Origin: Holophagae bacterium
GTDB taxonomy: Bacteria; Acidobacteriota; Thermoanaerobaculia; Thermoanaerobaculales; Sulfomarinibacteraceae
Assembly: GCA_030618605.1 (NCBI GenBank)
Contig: JAUXDC010000004.1
Coordinates: 1 to 40,501, forward strand
DNA: 40,501 nt
Reading direction: 5' to 3'
A program made the position numbers and the translations under genes. Positions 1 to 8,263 of the stretch are shown piece by piece; positions within the stretch are counted from its first letter, which is position 1, and the number at the start of each line of letters is the position of its first letter. The notes under the pieces are model-generated. The model made no database searches. It was not told the origin of the DNA and saw only the letters and a program-made list of their open reading frames with translations.

Positions 1-892
1 GGAGTCCCGCGTGGTGGACACCGATGCCGAAGCCAAGGAAACGTTTGAACTCGCGGCCGTAGGGTGTGTCGAAGCGCACGCCGGTCAGGGCCTTTCGGAT
101 GGCCTCCCTTTCTTTGCGGCTGGTCAGGCCCATCGATGTCAAGCCTTGGGCCAATTCGGCACAATCATTGCGGGTGAAATTGACGATGTAGACCGGCGTC
201 TGGTCATTGGCGCCCAGTTCCTCGACCGTTTCGTGCAGTGGCGTCTCGCGGTAGGAGAACTCCAGCGGGACCGGTCGTTCGACCGAAGTGACGTGGGCCA
301 CCTCGACGCCTGAGCGCTTTTCGATGTGGCGCGTGATGGGCGTGACATCGCCCAACGTGGCCGACATCAGCAGGAAACGAGTCGACGGGAGAGTGATCAG
401 GGGAACCTGCCAGGCCCAACCGCGGTCGCGGTCCGCGTAGTAGTGGAACTCGTCCATGACGACATATGGCACGTCGAGATGCTCTCCCTGCCGCAGGGCC
501 ATGTTGGCCAGGACCTCGGCAGTGCAGCAGACAACGGTCGCGTCGGGGTTGATCGACGCGTCCCCGGTCTTCATGCCGACGTTTTCGGGACCCAAGACCT
601 CGCACAGAGAAAAGAACTTCTCGCTGGCCAGAGCCTTGATCGGAGAGGTGTAGAACGAGGTCCGGCCCTCGCAGAGACCCTTGAAGTGCAGACCGAGAGC
701 AACAAGACTCTTGCCCGATCCCGTCGGTGTGCTCAAGACGACGTGGCGCCCGGACATCAACTCCAACAGACCCTCTTCCTGGGCCGGGTAGAGTTCGAAG
801 CCCGAATCGCTCGCCCATCCCAGGAACAGGTCGAGGATTTCATCGGTGTCGGTGGTGCCGCCTGACGGGACGCGTGATCCGAGATTTTCCAT
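1..892 (-). CDS. Ski2/Mtr4-like DEAD/DEAH-box helicase, 3' end beyond the left edge
   Basis: This open frame runs off the left edge and is missing from the ORF track; I read it from the reverse complement. It begins MENLGSRVPSGG at the ATG at 892 and stays open for 297 codons. Walker A is LSTPTGSGKSLVA (about residues 53-65), motif II is MDEFHYYAD, followed by RGWAWQVPL, and motif III is LMSATLGD. The DEFHYYADxDRGWAWQ block is typical of bacterial Ski2/Mtr4-like helicases that carry a DUF3516-type C-terminus, so RNA or nucleic-acid unwinding is expected; the C-terminus cannot be seen. There is no Shine-Dalgarno upstream of the start. A TATCAT hexamer lies six bases before the ATG, so the mRNA may be leaderless. 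Divergent from the SGNH gene across a palindromic intergenic region. Confidence 0.85.
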   Translation of the reverse strand, partial: MENLGSRVPSGGTTDTDEILDLFLGWASDSGFELYPAQEEGLLELMSGRHVVLSTPTGSGKSLVALGLHFKGLCEGRTSFYTSPIKALASEKFFSLCEVLGPENVGMKTGDASINPDATVVCCTAEVLANMALRQGEHLDVPYVVMDEFHYYADRDRGWAWQVPLITLPSTRFLLMSATLGDVTPITRHIEKRSGVEVAHVTSVERPVPLEFSYRETPLHETVEELGANDQTPVYIVNFTRNDCAELAQGLTSMGLTSRKEREAIRKALTGVRFDTPYGREFKRFLGFGIGVHHAGL

Positions 893-909
893 GGGGAGAT
901 GATACCTGG

Positions 910-963
910 GCAATTCGTTGAACGAATTGCATGGGGCTAAAAATATGAACGAATTGCATGGGG
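910..963. promoter_or_regulatory. 21-bp palindrome plus direct repeat between divergent genes
   Basis: GCAATTCGTT-G-AACGAATTGC (910-930) is a perfect inverted repeat with 10-bp arms. The segment TGAACGAATTGCATGGGG (919-936) recurs at 946-963, 27 bp downstream, giving a third half-site. Its position between the helicase and SGNH starts suggests an operator, but the regulator is unknown. The ORF at 918-1223 simply reads through this repeat. Confidence 0.45.
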
Positions 964-999
964 GAGGCAAAGAAGGGAGTTTGATTGTAGAGTACCGGT

Positions 1000-2052
1000 A
1001 TGGCGAGCGGTTCATCTTCGCTATTGAAGAAGCGTGTGCCTCGAAGAATCGGGTGTGCGGTGATGCTGGCCCTTTTTGCCGGAATATGGATCGTCTTCGA
1101 GATCCAGGCACAGAGGACGGTCCTGGCCAAGCATCTGGCCGTGTATCGGGATCCGGACCACCGTTTGCAGCCCCTCGATCCTGGAGTCGGGACCAATTCG
1201 GATGGGTTGCGATGCCGGTTTGAGGCTGCCGAGATCGCCGATTCGGACTTCAGCGTGTTCTTCTTGGGGGATTCCTTCGTCTTTGGCCCAGGCGTTGGGC
1301 GGGAGGGTGCGCTCCCACGGCTCTTCGAACGAGGGTTGAGGAGACGTTACCCGGCACAAGAGATCCACGTCGTCAATGCCGCCTGGCCGTCGGCTTCTCC
1401 GTTGCTGGCTCTCAGGCTCCTTCGTGACGTTGGGATCAGTTATCAGCCTGATTTGGTTCTCTACGGCTTTGACATGAGCGATTTCAGAGATGATTTGATG
1501 TATCGGAATTTGATCGAAAAGAAGGGCATCTACGGGATGGTCGACCGAGGGCCGGCGTCCTTGTGGTTGGCCGGGCGTGGTGCGAAAGCGCTGATGCCCG
1601 ATGGTCTCTACCGAAAGGTCTTCCGGATGCCGAAGGACCGTTTCTTCGCCGTCAAGAAGCCGTTGGATGAAACTCGACCTAATCTCCTCGAGGTTTGGCA
1701 GACCCTGATGGAGGTCAATCTTTTCTGTCGCGAAGAACTGGATGCTGAATTTCGTCTGATCGTTCTGCCGAGGAATTTTCAATACAGTGAACGCGAGAGT
1801 CCCTCCAGTTGGGAACGAGGCGAGTATGAAGATCTGGGGCCCTTCGTCCTGGAACCCTTCCGGTTTTTCGAGGAACAAGCCGCTACGGCCCCTTTCGCCA
1901 TCCACTCTCTCCTGCCGGCCTTCGAGCAGACTGATGTCTTCCCGACCTGTTATGCCGGTGACCCGCATTGGACGCCTGCCGGAACCCAGGTCGCCGCCGA
2001 TGCCCTGGTTGAGATGGCGGTCAGGGGGGGGTGGGTGAAGGGTGAAGGGTGA
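1000..2052 (+). CDS. membrane-anchored SGNH/GDSL-type hydrolase-like protein
   Basis: 350 residues. An N-terminal hydrophobic segment (about residues 17-36, CAVMLALFAGIWIVFEI) looks like a signal anchor, placing the rest outside the cytoplasm. FLGDSFVFGPGV near residue 90 matches block I (nucleophile Ser) of SGNH hydrolases, and DPHWTPAGTQ near residue 321 matches the C-terminal Asp-x-x-His block. The layout resembles SGNH proteins acting on exopolysaccharides, such as AlgJ/AlgX-type O-acetyltransferases or deacetylases, but the substrate cannot be deduced. The last codons (VKGEG) lie inside a GGGTGAA tandem repeat that also supplies the stop codon, so the C-terminus may vary by repeat number. 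The start is an ATG with no convincing ribosome-binding site. Confidence 0.7.
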   Translation: MASGSSSLLKKRVPRRIGCAVMLALFAGIWIVFEIQAQRTVLAKHLAVYRDPDHRLQPLDPGVGTNSDGLRCRFEAAEIADSDFSVFFLGDSFVFGPGVGREGALPRLFERGLRRRYPAQEIHVVNAAWPSASPLLALRLLRDVGISYQPDLVLYGFDMSDFRDDLMYRNLIEKKGIYGMVDRGPASLWLAGRGAKALMPDGLYRKVFRMPKDRFFAVKKPLDETRPNLLEVWQTLMEVNLFCREELDAEFRLIVLPRNFQYSERESPSSWERGEYEDLGPFVLEPFRFFEEQAATAPFAIHSLLPAFEQTDVFPTCYAGDPHWTPAGTQVAADALVEMAVRGGWVKGEG

Positions 2053-2099
2053 AGGGTGAAGGATGAGAAGACCCCTAACTCCTAACCCCTTACTCTTCC
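2033..2099. repeat. two heptamer tandem arrays (GGGTGAA; CCCCTAA-like)
   Basis: GGGTGAA occurs four times perfectly (2033-2060), followed by GGATGAG. A second array, CCCCTAA CTCCTAA CCCCTTA CTCTTCC (2072-2099), has the same 7-bp period. The first array contains the SGNH stop codon and the second abuts the stop of the alpha/beta hydrolase. Confidence 0.8.
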
Positions 2100-2102
2100 C
2101 TG

Positions 2103-2900
2103 TCAGGCATCCTTCAGGAAATTGACCACCCGGTCGAAAACGGATTTCCCGCCTTCGGCGAGGACCGAGTGACCGGCGTCGGGCACGCCGATGAATTCCG
2201 CCTGAGGTAGGGCCTCGGCGATTTCAGCAGTGTCTTCCCAGGCAACGACGGCATCCCGTTGGCCGGCGAGGACCAGGGCAGGAATCTCCAGAGACTTGAG
2301 TGCCATCCGGTCGTCCCAGGCGTCGAGCATGTGTTCCGCCTGAGCCAGGGCCCCGGGGACATCGAGCGGATCGAGGCCATAGAGCCGTGCGGCCTGGTCG
2401 ACGAAGCCGGGCAAACGGCGATGAAACGGTGCTGCGAAGCCGAGCGTCATCAGACTGCGGCCGAAAACTTCGGGTGGAAAATATTCGAGCATGTCGCGCA
2501 GCAGACCGATCGATCGTCGTCCGTGGCTCGTCAAGCGTACCGCAGTGGATGCGATGACCATTCGGCTTACGCGTTGTGGTTGGTGAAGAGCCATTCTGAG
2601 GGCGATCAAGCCGCCGAGGCTGGCACCCAGCAGAGACGTCGTCTGATGGCCGAGGCGATCGAGGACGGCCCAGACATCATTGGCGGCACCGTCGGCCGTG
2701 AACGGTGAACCCCCGCGGGATCCGCCAATGCCTCGGTTATCCATGGTGACAACAGTGAAGGATTTCGCCAGTAGTGCCGGTAACTCGCCCCAGAGATTTC
2801 GCGAGGCTCCGAGCCCCGCCACGAGTGTCAGACAGGGACCCTCGCCCACAGAGGACCCGGTGATCGGCCCTGATGGCCCGTCAATCAGGAAGTCAGTCAT
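2103..2900 (-). CDS. alpha/beta hydrolase
   Basis: 265 residues, about the normal length for a single-domain alpha/beta hydrolase, with no signal peptide, so cytoplasmic. The oxyanion region is LVAGLGASRNLWGEL, the strand-4 turn is VTMDNRGIGGSRGG, the nucleophile elbow is GASLGGLIAL (Ser near residue 95), the acid probably lies in LAGQRDAVVAWE, and the catalytic His is in PDAGHSVLAEGG. The overall pattern resembles 3-oxoadipate enol-lactonase or pimeloyl-ACP esterase relatives, but neighbours give no pathway context, so the substrate is unassigned. The ATG at 2900 starts directly with MTDFLIDGPSG as expected for the family. Confidence 0.85.
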   Translation of the reverse strand: MTDFLIDGPSGPITGSSVGEGPCLTLVAGLGASRNLWGELPALLAKSFTVVTMDNRGIGGSRGGSPFTADGAANDVWAVLDRLGHQTTSLLGASLGGLIALRMALHQPQRVSRMVIASTAVRLTSHGRRSIGLLRDMLEYFPPEVFGRSLMTLGFAAPFHRRLPGFVDQAARLYGLDPLDVPGALAQAEHMLDAWDDRMALKSLEIPALVLAGQRDAVVAWEDTAEIAEALPQAEFIGVPDAGHSVLAEGGKSVFDRVVNFLKDA

Positions 2901-2927
2901 GTGGGAGATTGTAATAGCTCTCAGCTC

Positions 2928-4442
2928 TCACGGAGCGGTGAACGACCAGGCCGATGTCGTGCCCGACTCGAAGCCGTCGGTGAAAACGGAGCACACGTTT
3001 TCGAAGAGGCACTCAACCCACTCCGGATGATCGACAAAAGGATTGCGGTTGGTTTGGAACGACGAGATGACTCCACTGCGTCTCCGTTCGAGGTCGTCGA
3101 CGGGATCGTCCTTGTGCCACTGCAAGATAGTGGCGAGTTCACCCATGTAGGGCGCCCCTGAGGTGACCAGGGCGAGGTTGTCGGTCAGGATCAAGTCAGG
3201 CTCTGTGGCGCCCGTCTGTCCGTGGATCCCACCCTCATAGCGTACGTCCATATAGAGCTGTGCTCGCGCCACGTCACCGCGGCGGCCGATCCAGGTCTCC
3301 CATCGGCCATCCATTCCGCCGGTCACGGCACCGTCGAACCAGTTGGAGTTGCCGGGGTGAACGCCGCTGCCGCCACCCTGGTTGTTGTTGATTACGGTAA
3401 CTCTCTCGCTGCATGATATGTCGCAGGTCCGGAACGGCCGACTGGAACGATCGCTGTTGTAGTTCGCGTTGCAGGCAAAGAGATGGTGGGCATCGGTGTA
3501 GGGGTAGTTGCCGGAGTTATTGTCACTGAAACCGTAGGTTCTGGGCCAACTGTGCTCGCGATTGTAGATACCCTCTCCGCCTGAGATCTTCGTGTAGTTT
3601 TCGTTCTTGTAGAGATCGAGGATCTCGCCAACTCCTGGACCGCCTGGTGTGAACTCCTCGGCAGAGTTGACCATGTCCCATGTATCCCAGGCGTCATCGG
3701 TATAGTCGTAGCGGATGTGGTCGTCGATGGTTTCGTGGAGGGTCGTACGCAACGCCGTGGACGACGATACGTCCACACCCTTGTAGTACTCGCTCCGGCT
3801 CATCTGATTCGGCCACGAGGGTGTGTTGAGTGCCTCGCCGAGATTCGCGGTGTTGCTGACTCCGGTGATCAGCCCCTCACCATCGAAATCGTTCATCAGC
3901 CAGTCAGTGGTGGAGTCGGTGTCGGTGCCGTTGGGAATGCGCGACGCACCCCCGGCGCCCACCACAGAGGCCGAGTAGGCAACGTCATCCGGGTCGCTGT
4001 CGATCACGGAGACGCTGTCCAACAAAGCGCTCCACGGAAGGGGATCGACGTCGAAAGTGCCGTCGTCGTTGAGGTCGAGATCGCTTTCGCCTCCGCTATA
4101 GTCGCTGACCAGCAGCAAAGTGACTGATCCGACAAGCACATCGACCTGGGCGCCGGTGTCCCAGTAGCCCCCGCCATTGGTATTGCCCACGGTGAAGGTG
4201 GCGTCGATTTCCCCCATCGTCTCGGTGTTGCCGCTGACCACCACAATTGTGGCCCATGAGGTATTGCTGTTGGGCGTGCCGAAGATCTCGATGAACTCAT
4301 CGGTGTCGGCGCCGATGTGGTCCAACACCATTTCATTGATCACCGGACCCGATCGGGTGCCGCTGTTTGTGTCGGCTGCAGTGGTGACGGCCCCGACCAG
4401 AACAACGACAACAACAACAGATAAGGTGGCGTATTTGAGCAT
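2928..4442 (-). CDS. secreted endonuclease I family nuclease with lamin-tail domain and C-terminal DGFESG tag
   Basis: 504 residues. The signal peptide (MLKYATLSVVVVVVLVGAVTTAA) is followed by an acidic lamin-tail-like domain (about residues 31-190; VINEMVLDHIGADTDEFIEIFG), then an endonuclease I/NucM-type domain (about 210-450). The nuclease core shows YNREHSWPRTYGF (near 289) with the catalytic-type His, and YTDAHHLFACNANYNSDRS, the metal-binding block of EndA/NucM. It should degrade DNA outside the cell. The C-terminus ends SVFTDGFESGTTSAWSFTAP, a motif shared with three other secreted proteins in this window. An AAGGA lies before the ATG at 4442, and an extended -10 TGCTAGAAT lies at 4487-4495. 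Confidence 0.88.
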   Translation of the reverse strand: MLKYATLSVVVVVVLVGAVTTAADTNSGTRSGPVINEMVLDHIGADTDEFIEIFGTPNSNTSWATIVVVSGNTETMGEIDATFTVGNTNGGGYWDTGAQVDVLVGSVTLLLVSDYSGGESDLDLNDDGTFDVDPLPWSALLDSVSVIDSDPDDVAYSASVVGAGGASRIPNGTDTDSTTDWLMNDFDGEGLITGVSNTANLGEALNTPSWPNQMSRSEYYKGVDVSSSTALRTTLHETIDDHIRYDYTDDAWDTWDMVNSAEEFTPGGPGVGEILDLYKNENYTKISGGEGIYNREHSWPRTYGFSDNNSGNYPYTDAHHLFACNANYNSDRSSRPFRTCDISCSERVTVINNNQGGGSGVHPGNSNWFDGAVTGGMDGRWETWIGRRGDVARAQLYMDVRYEGGIHGQTGATEPDLILTDNLALVTSGAPYMGELATILQWHKDDPVDDLERRRSGVISSFQTNRNPFVDHPEWVECLFENVCSVFTDGFESGTTSAWSFTAP

Positions 4443-4486
4443 ATGATTTCCTTACAAAGGCAGGTGGGACTTCCAGCCCTGCCGGG

Positions 4487-4495
4487 ATTCTAGCA
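4487..4495 (-). promoter_or_regulatory. extended -10 (TGCTAGAAT) for the endonuclease gene
   Basis: On the minus strand TTTGCTAGAATCCC lies about 45 bases upstream of the start. Its GATTCTAGCAA complement is identical to the murA promoter at 8223-8233. No clear -35 is needed for a TGn-type promoter. Confidence 0.5.
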
Positions 4496-4586
4496 AACCG
4501 AGGACCTGGAAATCGGCTCGGGTCCATGTATTATCTTTCGGTTGTGACCGATTTTCAGGGATAATGGGGAGAACGAGGAGTCTGGC

Positions 4587-5366
4587 GTGAAAAAATTTCT
4601 CTTGGCGATTGATGTCGGGAATACCAATACAACGGTTGGACTCTTCCAGGATGAGGTTTTGAACACCGACTGGCGATTGACGACCCATGCCGAGCGAACG
4701 GCTGACGAGATCGGCATGTGGTTGCTGCAACTTCTGGAGTGGGAGGGCGTTCAGCCCGATGATCTGTTGGGTATCGCAGTTTCGTCGGTTGTGCCGCCGA
4801 TGGATCCCCGTTTAAGGGAGGGTGTGGTGCGCTACCTGGGTCGGCAGCCTTTTTTTGTCGAGCCCGGCATCCAATCGGATATGCCGCTGTTGGTTGATAC
4901 GCCGCAGGATCTGGGCGCCGACCGGCTGTGCGACGCCGTTGCCGGATACGAAATCTACGGGGGACCGTGCATCGTCCTTGATTTTGGGACGGCTCTGACC
5001 TGGGAAGTCGTTTCGGCAGATGGCGAGTACCTCGGTGGCGTGATCTCTCCGGGTCCTGGCGTGACGGCAGCGGCCCTGTCCTCGAAGACTGCCAAGTTGC
5101 CTCAGGTGGCGATGGCGCCGCCCGAGAGAGTCATCGGCAAGGGGACCGTCGACTCAATCCAATCCGGTCTCTTCTATGGCTATCTTGGTGCTGTGGAAGG
5201 TGTGACACGGCGGATTCTTGATGAACTCGGAGATGCCACCGTCATTGCGACCGGTGGTCTTGCCGGAGCCTTTGGCGCCCATTCCGACTTGATTGAACAT
5301 GTTGACGCCGATTTGACGCTCAAGGGTCTGAGGCTCTTATGGTTGAAGAATTTGACGGCTCCATGA
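4587..5366 (+). CDS. coaX: type III pantothenate kinase
   Basis: 259 residues, the normal length for CoaX. It catalyses ATP-dependent phosphorylation of pantothenate, the first step of coenzyme A synthesis. The N-terminal phosphate-binding motif is LLAIDVGNTNTTVGLF. The pantothenate/cation-binding region is DLGADRLCDAV, and the second phosphate motif is VLDFGTALTWEVV followed by GGVISPGPGVTAAAL. The start is GTG at 4587 preceded by GAGGAG, the best ribosome-binding site nearby. The stop overlaps the next gene as ATGA, indicating translational coupling with the CDP-alcohol phosphotransferase. A GATAAT at about 4560 may be the -10. Confidence 0.95.
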   Translation: MKKFLLAIDVGNTNTTVGLFQDEVLNTDWRLTTHAERTADEIGMWLLQLLEWEGVQPDDLLGIAVSSVVPPMDPRLREGVVRYLGRQPFFVEPGIQSDMPLLVDTPQDLGADRLCDAVAGYEIYGGPCIVLDFGTALTWEVVSADGEYLGGVISPGPGVTAAALSSKTAKLPQVAMAPPERVIGKGTVDSIQSGLFYGYLGAVEGVTRRILDELGDATVIATGGLAGAFGAHSDLIEHVDADLTLKGLRLLWLKNLTAP

Positions 5367-6007
5367 TCGATGACTCCAAGGCCAAAACCAAGATCCGGTT
5401 GGAGGTGGAAAAGCGCCTTCGACCCTTTACGCTGCCCAATTTCATCACCTTGACGCGAATGGCCATTGTGCCTTTTTTTGTCATTGCCGTTGCCGAGGGT
5501 GATTTTCGATTGGCCTTGTGGACCCTGGTCATCGCTGGGTTGACCGACGCTTTAGATGGATGGCTGGCCCGCCGCTTCGATATGGAGTCGATCGTCGGGG
5601 CTTATCTTGATCCGATCGCCGACAAGTTGTTACTGGTCACAGCCTATGTGACTTTGACCATTCCGATGGGCCAGGCAGTCGTCATCCCCTTGTGGCTGGC
5701 GATTCTCGCGCTCTTTCGTGATTTTTTCATTATGGTAGTTGTGCTGGTCCTGTTTTTGGTGGAAGACATTCGGAGTTTTCCACCGTCGGTTTTGGGGAAG
5801 GCGACGACCTTCATGCATATTGTGACGATTGGTGTCGTCTTGCTGGCCAATCTGACCACGATGCCCTCATGGATTCCTGACGCTTGCTTCTACCTGTCGT
5901 TCGTTCTGATTATTCTGTCCGGCTTCAACTACATCTATCGTTCCAGCCGGTTTATCGAAGTAGCCCGCCAAGAGAAAGCCGACGGTTCAAACGACGCATC
6001 GGCGTAG
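5363..6007 (+). CDS. pgsA: CDP-alcohol phosphatidyltransferase (probable phosphatidylglycerophosphate synthase)
   Basis: 214 residues with the complete CDP-alcohol phosphotransferase signature DG-x2-AR-x8-G-x3-D-x3-D, read here as LDGWLARRFDMESIVGAYLDPIADK. Several hydrophobic membrane spans follow (LWLAILALFRDFFIMVVVLVLFLV and later). The opening LPNFITLTRMAIVPFFV and the DPIADKLLLV segment favour a PgsA-type glycerol-phosphate transferase over CDP-choline enzymes, but PssA-like activity is not excluded. I chose the ATG at 5363 because it forms an ATGA overlap with coaX; the ORF-track start at 5339 adds eight residues inside coaX. Convergent with the next gene, 16 bases away. Confidence 0.85.
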   Translation: MIDDSKAKTKIRLEVEKRLRPFTLPNFITLTRMAIVPFFVIAVAEGDFRLALWTLVIAGLTDALDGWLARRFDMESIVGAYLDPIADKLLLVTAYVTLTIPMGQAVVIPLWLAILALFRDFFIMVVVLVLFLVEDIRSFPPSVLGKATTFMHIVTIGVVLLANLTTMPSWIPDACFYLSFVLIILSGFNYIYRSSRFIEVARQEKADGSNDASA

Positions 6008-6023
6008 CTTTGGCGGTGTGGCG

Positions 6024-6674
6024 TCACCATCTCCATCCGATTCCGAGACCGATTTCGACGGGATTGCCCTCGATGGCGACCCGATCGAGGTTTTCCTGGT
6101 TGTCGTTTTCGAGGTCCAGTTTGCCTGACAGGTCCATCATTTTAAGATCCAGACTGACGAAGGTGGTTTGGCTGAGACTGTAGTTGAGGCCACCCTCGAT
6201 GACCCAACCGAAGCTGGGATTGGCGACCAGTTTTGTGACGCCGTAGTCCTCGAGCACGGGTTCGACATCGTCAAAGAGATAGAAGGTCGTAGCGAGGCCG
6301 GCCCCAATATATGGCTGCACGCCTCCGCGGAGTTGGATCTCGTAACGCAACGTCAATGTGATGGGTGTGAACCAGATTTCGCCGAGAATCTCTCCGTGAT
6401 GGTCGCCGGAGATACCCTTGAAATCGAATGGCGCTGTGGTCAACGACGCACAGAGTGCCACTGCGTCCGAAAACATGTACTGCGTTTCGAGGACTGCCGT
6501 CACTGAGGACGAACTCGAGTCCATTCGAGTCCCGGAGTCAAAAATAGGATCGGTTGTGGCGTCAAACTTGAGAGAGGTCAGTCTGGTTGCAAAGCGCCAC
6601 TCACCCTGTTGGGCGGCTGCGGGCACAGCTCCGAGAACGATCAATATGGCTGTGAGAACAAACAATCTACGCAT
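6024..6674 (-). CDS. outer-membrane beta-barrel protein
   Basis: About 216 residues with a signal peptide (RRLFVLTAILIVLGAVPAAAQQ). The body has alternating amphipathic strands (TLRYEIQLRGGVQPYIGAGLATTFYLF; FGWVIEGGLNYSLS) and ends in ...GLGIGWRW, an aromatic C-terminal residue as expected for Bam-assembled barrels. It resembles small OmpW/OprF-like porins, though no specific family is recognised. Two adjacent ATG codons (6677 and 6674) follow AGGAGG; spacing favours 6674. A TAGAATC -10-like element lies at 6703-6708. No operon partner is evident. Confidence 0.7.
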   Translation of the reverse strand: MRRLFVLTAILIVLGAVPAAAQQGEWRFATRLTSLKFDATTDPIFDSGTRMDSSSSSVTAVLETQYMFSDAVALCASLTTAPFDFKGISGDHHGEILGEIWFTPITLTLRYEIQLRGGVQPYIGAGLATTFYLFDDVEPVLEDYGVTKLVANPSFGWVIEGGLNYSLSQTTFVSLDLKMMDLSGKLDLENDNQENLDRVAIEGNPVEIGLGIGWRW

Positions 6675-6724
6675 CATGCCTCCTAAGTCTCTTACCCTCG
6701 GGATTCTACACAAGAAGGCGTCAA

Positions 6725-6880
6725 GCTGTTAGCCGTTAGCGATGAGCTATTAGCAAGAGTGGCGTGGCCGTACCACTTGGGAGATGAACGGCATGAGGGA
6801 AACAGTCAAGCGGATGGACAAGAAAACACTATTGTCCGAGCTAACAGCTAACAGCTAAAAGCTGACGGCTATTAGCTTCC
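6725..6880. repeat. two heptamer arrays around a non-coding spacer
   Basis: GCTGTTA GCCGTTA GCGATGA GCTATTA (6725-6752) and AGCTAAC AGCTAAC AGCTAAA AGCTGAC GGCTATT (6839-6873) both have a 7-bp period. They are partly complementary (TTAGC versus GCTAA) and could pair across the spacer. The region lies downstream of murA and upstream of the barrel gene. I see no gene in it. Confidence 0.7.
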
Positions 6881-6909
6881 TGCCAGACCGGCTTGGCATC
6901 GAGGCCACT

Positions 6910-8217
6910 CTACGTCGTTCGTTCGACGTCGGCGCCAAGCGACCGCAGCCGTTGATGAAGGTCTTCGTATCCGCGCTCAACCTGTTTGATGTTGTGGATG
7001 ACGCTTTCGCCCTTGGCGCACAGAGCTGCAATTACCAAGGCCATCCCGGCGCGGATGTCCGGGCTGGCAAGGTCTTGACCTTGGAGGCGCGCCGGGCCGA
7101 CGACAACCGCGCGGTGGGGATCACACAGGACGATATTGGCGCCCATCGAGATCAGACGATCGACCCAGAATAGGCGGCTTTCGAACATCTTCTCGTGGAT
7201 GAGGATCGTGCCTCGTGCCTGCGTAGCCAAGACCACCGCTATCGACGTCAAATCGGGCGGGAAAGCCGGCCACGGTCCGTCATCGAGCTTCGGAATACCT
7301 CCGGTGAGATCTTCACAGATCTCCAAACTCTGCCCGGCAGGAACGATGATATCGTCCCCGTCATCTTCCCAGTGGATGCCCAGACGTCCGAAACCGATGC
7401 GTGTCATCCGATGGTGCCGGTGTGACATTGCATTCGTGATTTTCAAGTGCCCGCCGGTGACCGCAGCCAGGCCGATGAACGACCCGACTTCGATCGGATC
7501 GGGTCCGATGACCGCCGTCGCCCCTCCGAGATCCCGTTTTCCTTCAATCTCCAGTCTATTGGTGCCGATGCCTCGAATGGGGCATCCCAGACTCTCGACG
7601 AGGAAGCAGAGTTCCTGCACGTGTGGCTCTGAGGCCGCGTTGCGGATCGTCGTTTTCCCTTGAGCGAGGGCTGCCGCCATGACTGCATTTTCGGTGCCCA
7701 TGACCGACATTTCGTGCAGAAAAATATCTGCGCCGCTCAAGCCTTTGGGCGCCTTCATCACGTAACGATCCGGAAGGATCTCGATTTCGGCGCCCAATTC
7801 GATCAGTGCGTGCAGGTGGGTATCCAGGGGTCGCCGGCCGATCCGATCCCCCCCGGGGCGGGGAAGAATTGCCCTGCCCCACCGGCCCAGCAGGGGTCCC
7901 GCAAGAAGGAAGGAGGCCCGGATTTCGCCGGCCAGGTTGGACGTGAGGGTCTGAGTCGATACTGTGGAGGGATCGATCGACCAGTGACCGGGCCTTTGGG
8001 CCGTCACCGTCGCACCCAGTTCGCCAAGGAGTTTGAGCATTACCCCGACATCTCTGATATCAGGTACGTTTTCGAGGCTTACGGGTTGACCTCCCAGCAG
8101 GGTCGCTGCGAGCATGGGCAGGGCAGCGTTCTTGTTCCCGCCGGGCTTGAGTGTGCCGGAAATTGGGTTCCCGCCACGAACGATATAGGTGGCGCCGTCG
8201 TCAGGTGCTGCTTTCAT
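6910..8217 (-). CDS. murA: UDP-N-acetylglucosamine 1-carboxyvinyltransferase with Asp in place of the catalytic Cys
   Basis: 435 residues, slightly longer than the usual 420. It transfers enolpyruvate from PEP to UDP-GlcNAc, the first committed step of peptidoglycan synthesis. The start region is typical (GGNPISGTLKPGGNKNAALPMLAATLL), as is the C-terminal VERGYEDLHQRLRSLGADVER. In the active-site loop the usual PGGC-x-IG-x-RP-x-D reads PGGDRIGRRPLDTH, so the Cys115 equivalent is Asp (D124, codon 7846-7848). The same change is known in mycobacterial and chlamydial MurA, which stay active but resist fosfomycin. The gene has no visible Shine-Dalgarno. A TGCTAGAAT -10 lies six bases before the ATG, suggesting a leaderless transcript. 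Divergent from holC. Confidence 0.93.
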   Translation of the reverse strand: MKAAPDDGATYIVRGGNPISGTLKPGGNKNAALPMLAATLLGGQPVSLENVPDIRDVGVMLKLLGELGATVTAQRPGHWSIDPSTVSTQTLTSNLAGEIRASFLLAGPLLGRWGRAILPRPGGDRIGRRPLDTHLHALIELGAEIEILPDRYVMKAPKGLSGADIFLHEMSVMGTENAVMAAALAQGKTTIRNAASEPHVQELCFLVESLGCPIRGIGTNRLEIEGKRDLGGATAVIGPDPIEVGSFIGLAAVTGGHLKITNAMSHRHHRMTRIGFGRLGIHWEDDGDDIIVPAGQSLEICEDLTGGIPKLDDGPWPAFPPDLTSIAVVLATQARGTILIHEKMFESRLFWVDRLISMGANIVLCDPHRAVVVGPARLQGQDLASPDIRAGMALVIAALCAKGESVIHNIKQVERGYEDLHQRLRSLGADVERTT

Positions 8218-8221
8218 GCGG

Positions 8222-8258
8222 AGATTCTAGCAAGGCGGCTTGGGCGCCTGCTAGAATC
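8222..8258. promoter_or_regulatory. palindromic divergent promoter, both -10 elements in the arms
   Basis: GATTCTAGCAAGGCG ... CGCCTGCTAGAATC forms a long inverted repeat with a one-base bulge. Each arm reads TGCTAGAATC outward: one is an extended -10 for murA (TAGAAT complement 8224-8229), the other for holC (8252-8257). Both hexamers end exactly six bases before the respective ATG, and neither gene has a Shine-Dalgarno. Confidence 0.6.
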
Positions 8259-8263
8259 GGCCG

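Noticed and set aside
204-818. 204-aa ORF on the minus strand
   Set aside because: Out of frame with the helicase; composition Arg/Gly/Pro-rich, no motifs. The real helicase frame overlaps it.
918-1223. ORF beginning MNELHGAKNMNELHGG
   Set aside because: It only translates the tandem GAACGAATTGCATGGGG repeat and then runs out of frame with the SGNH gene.
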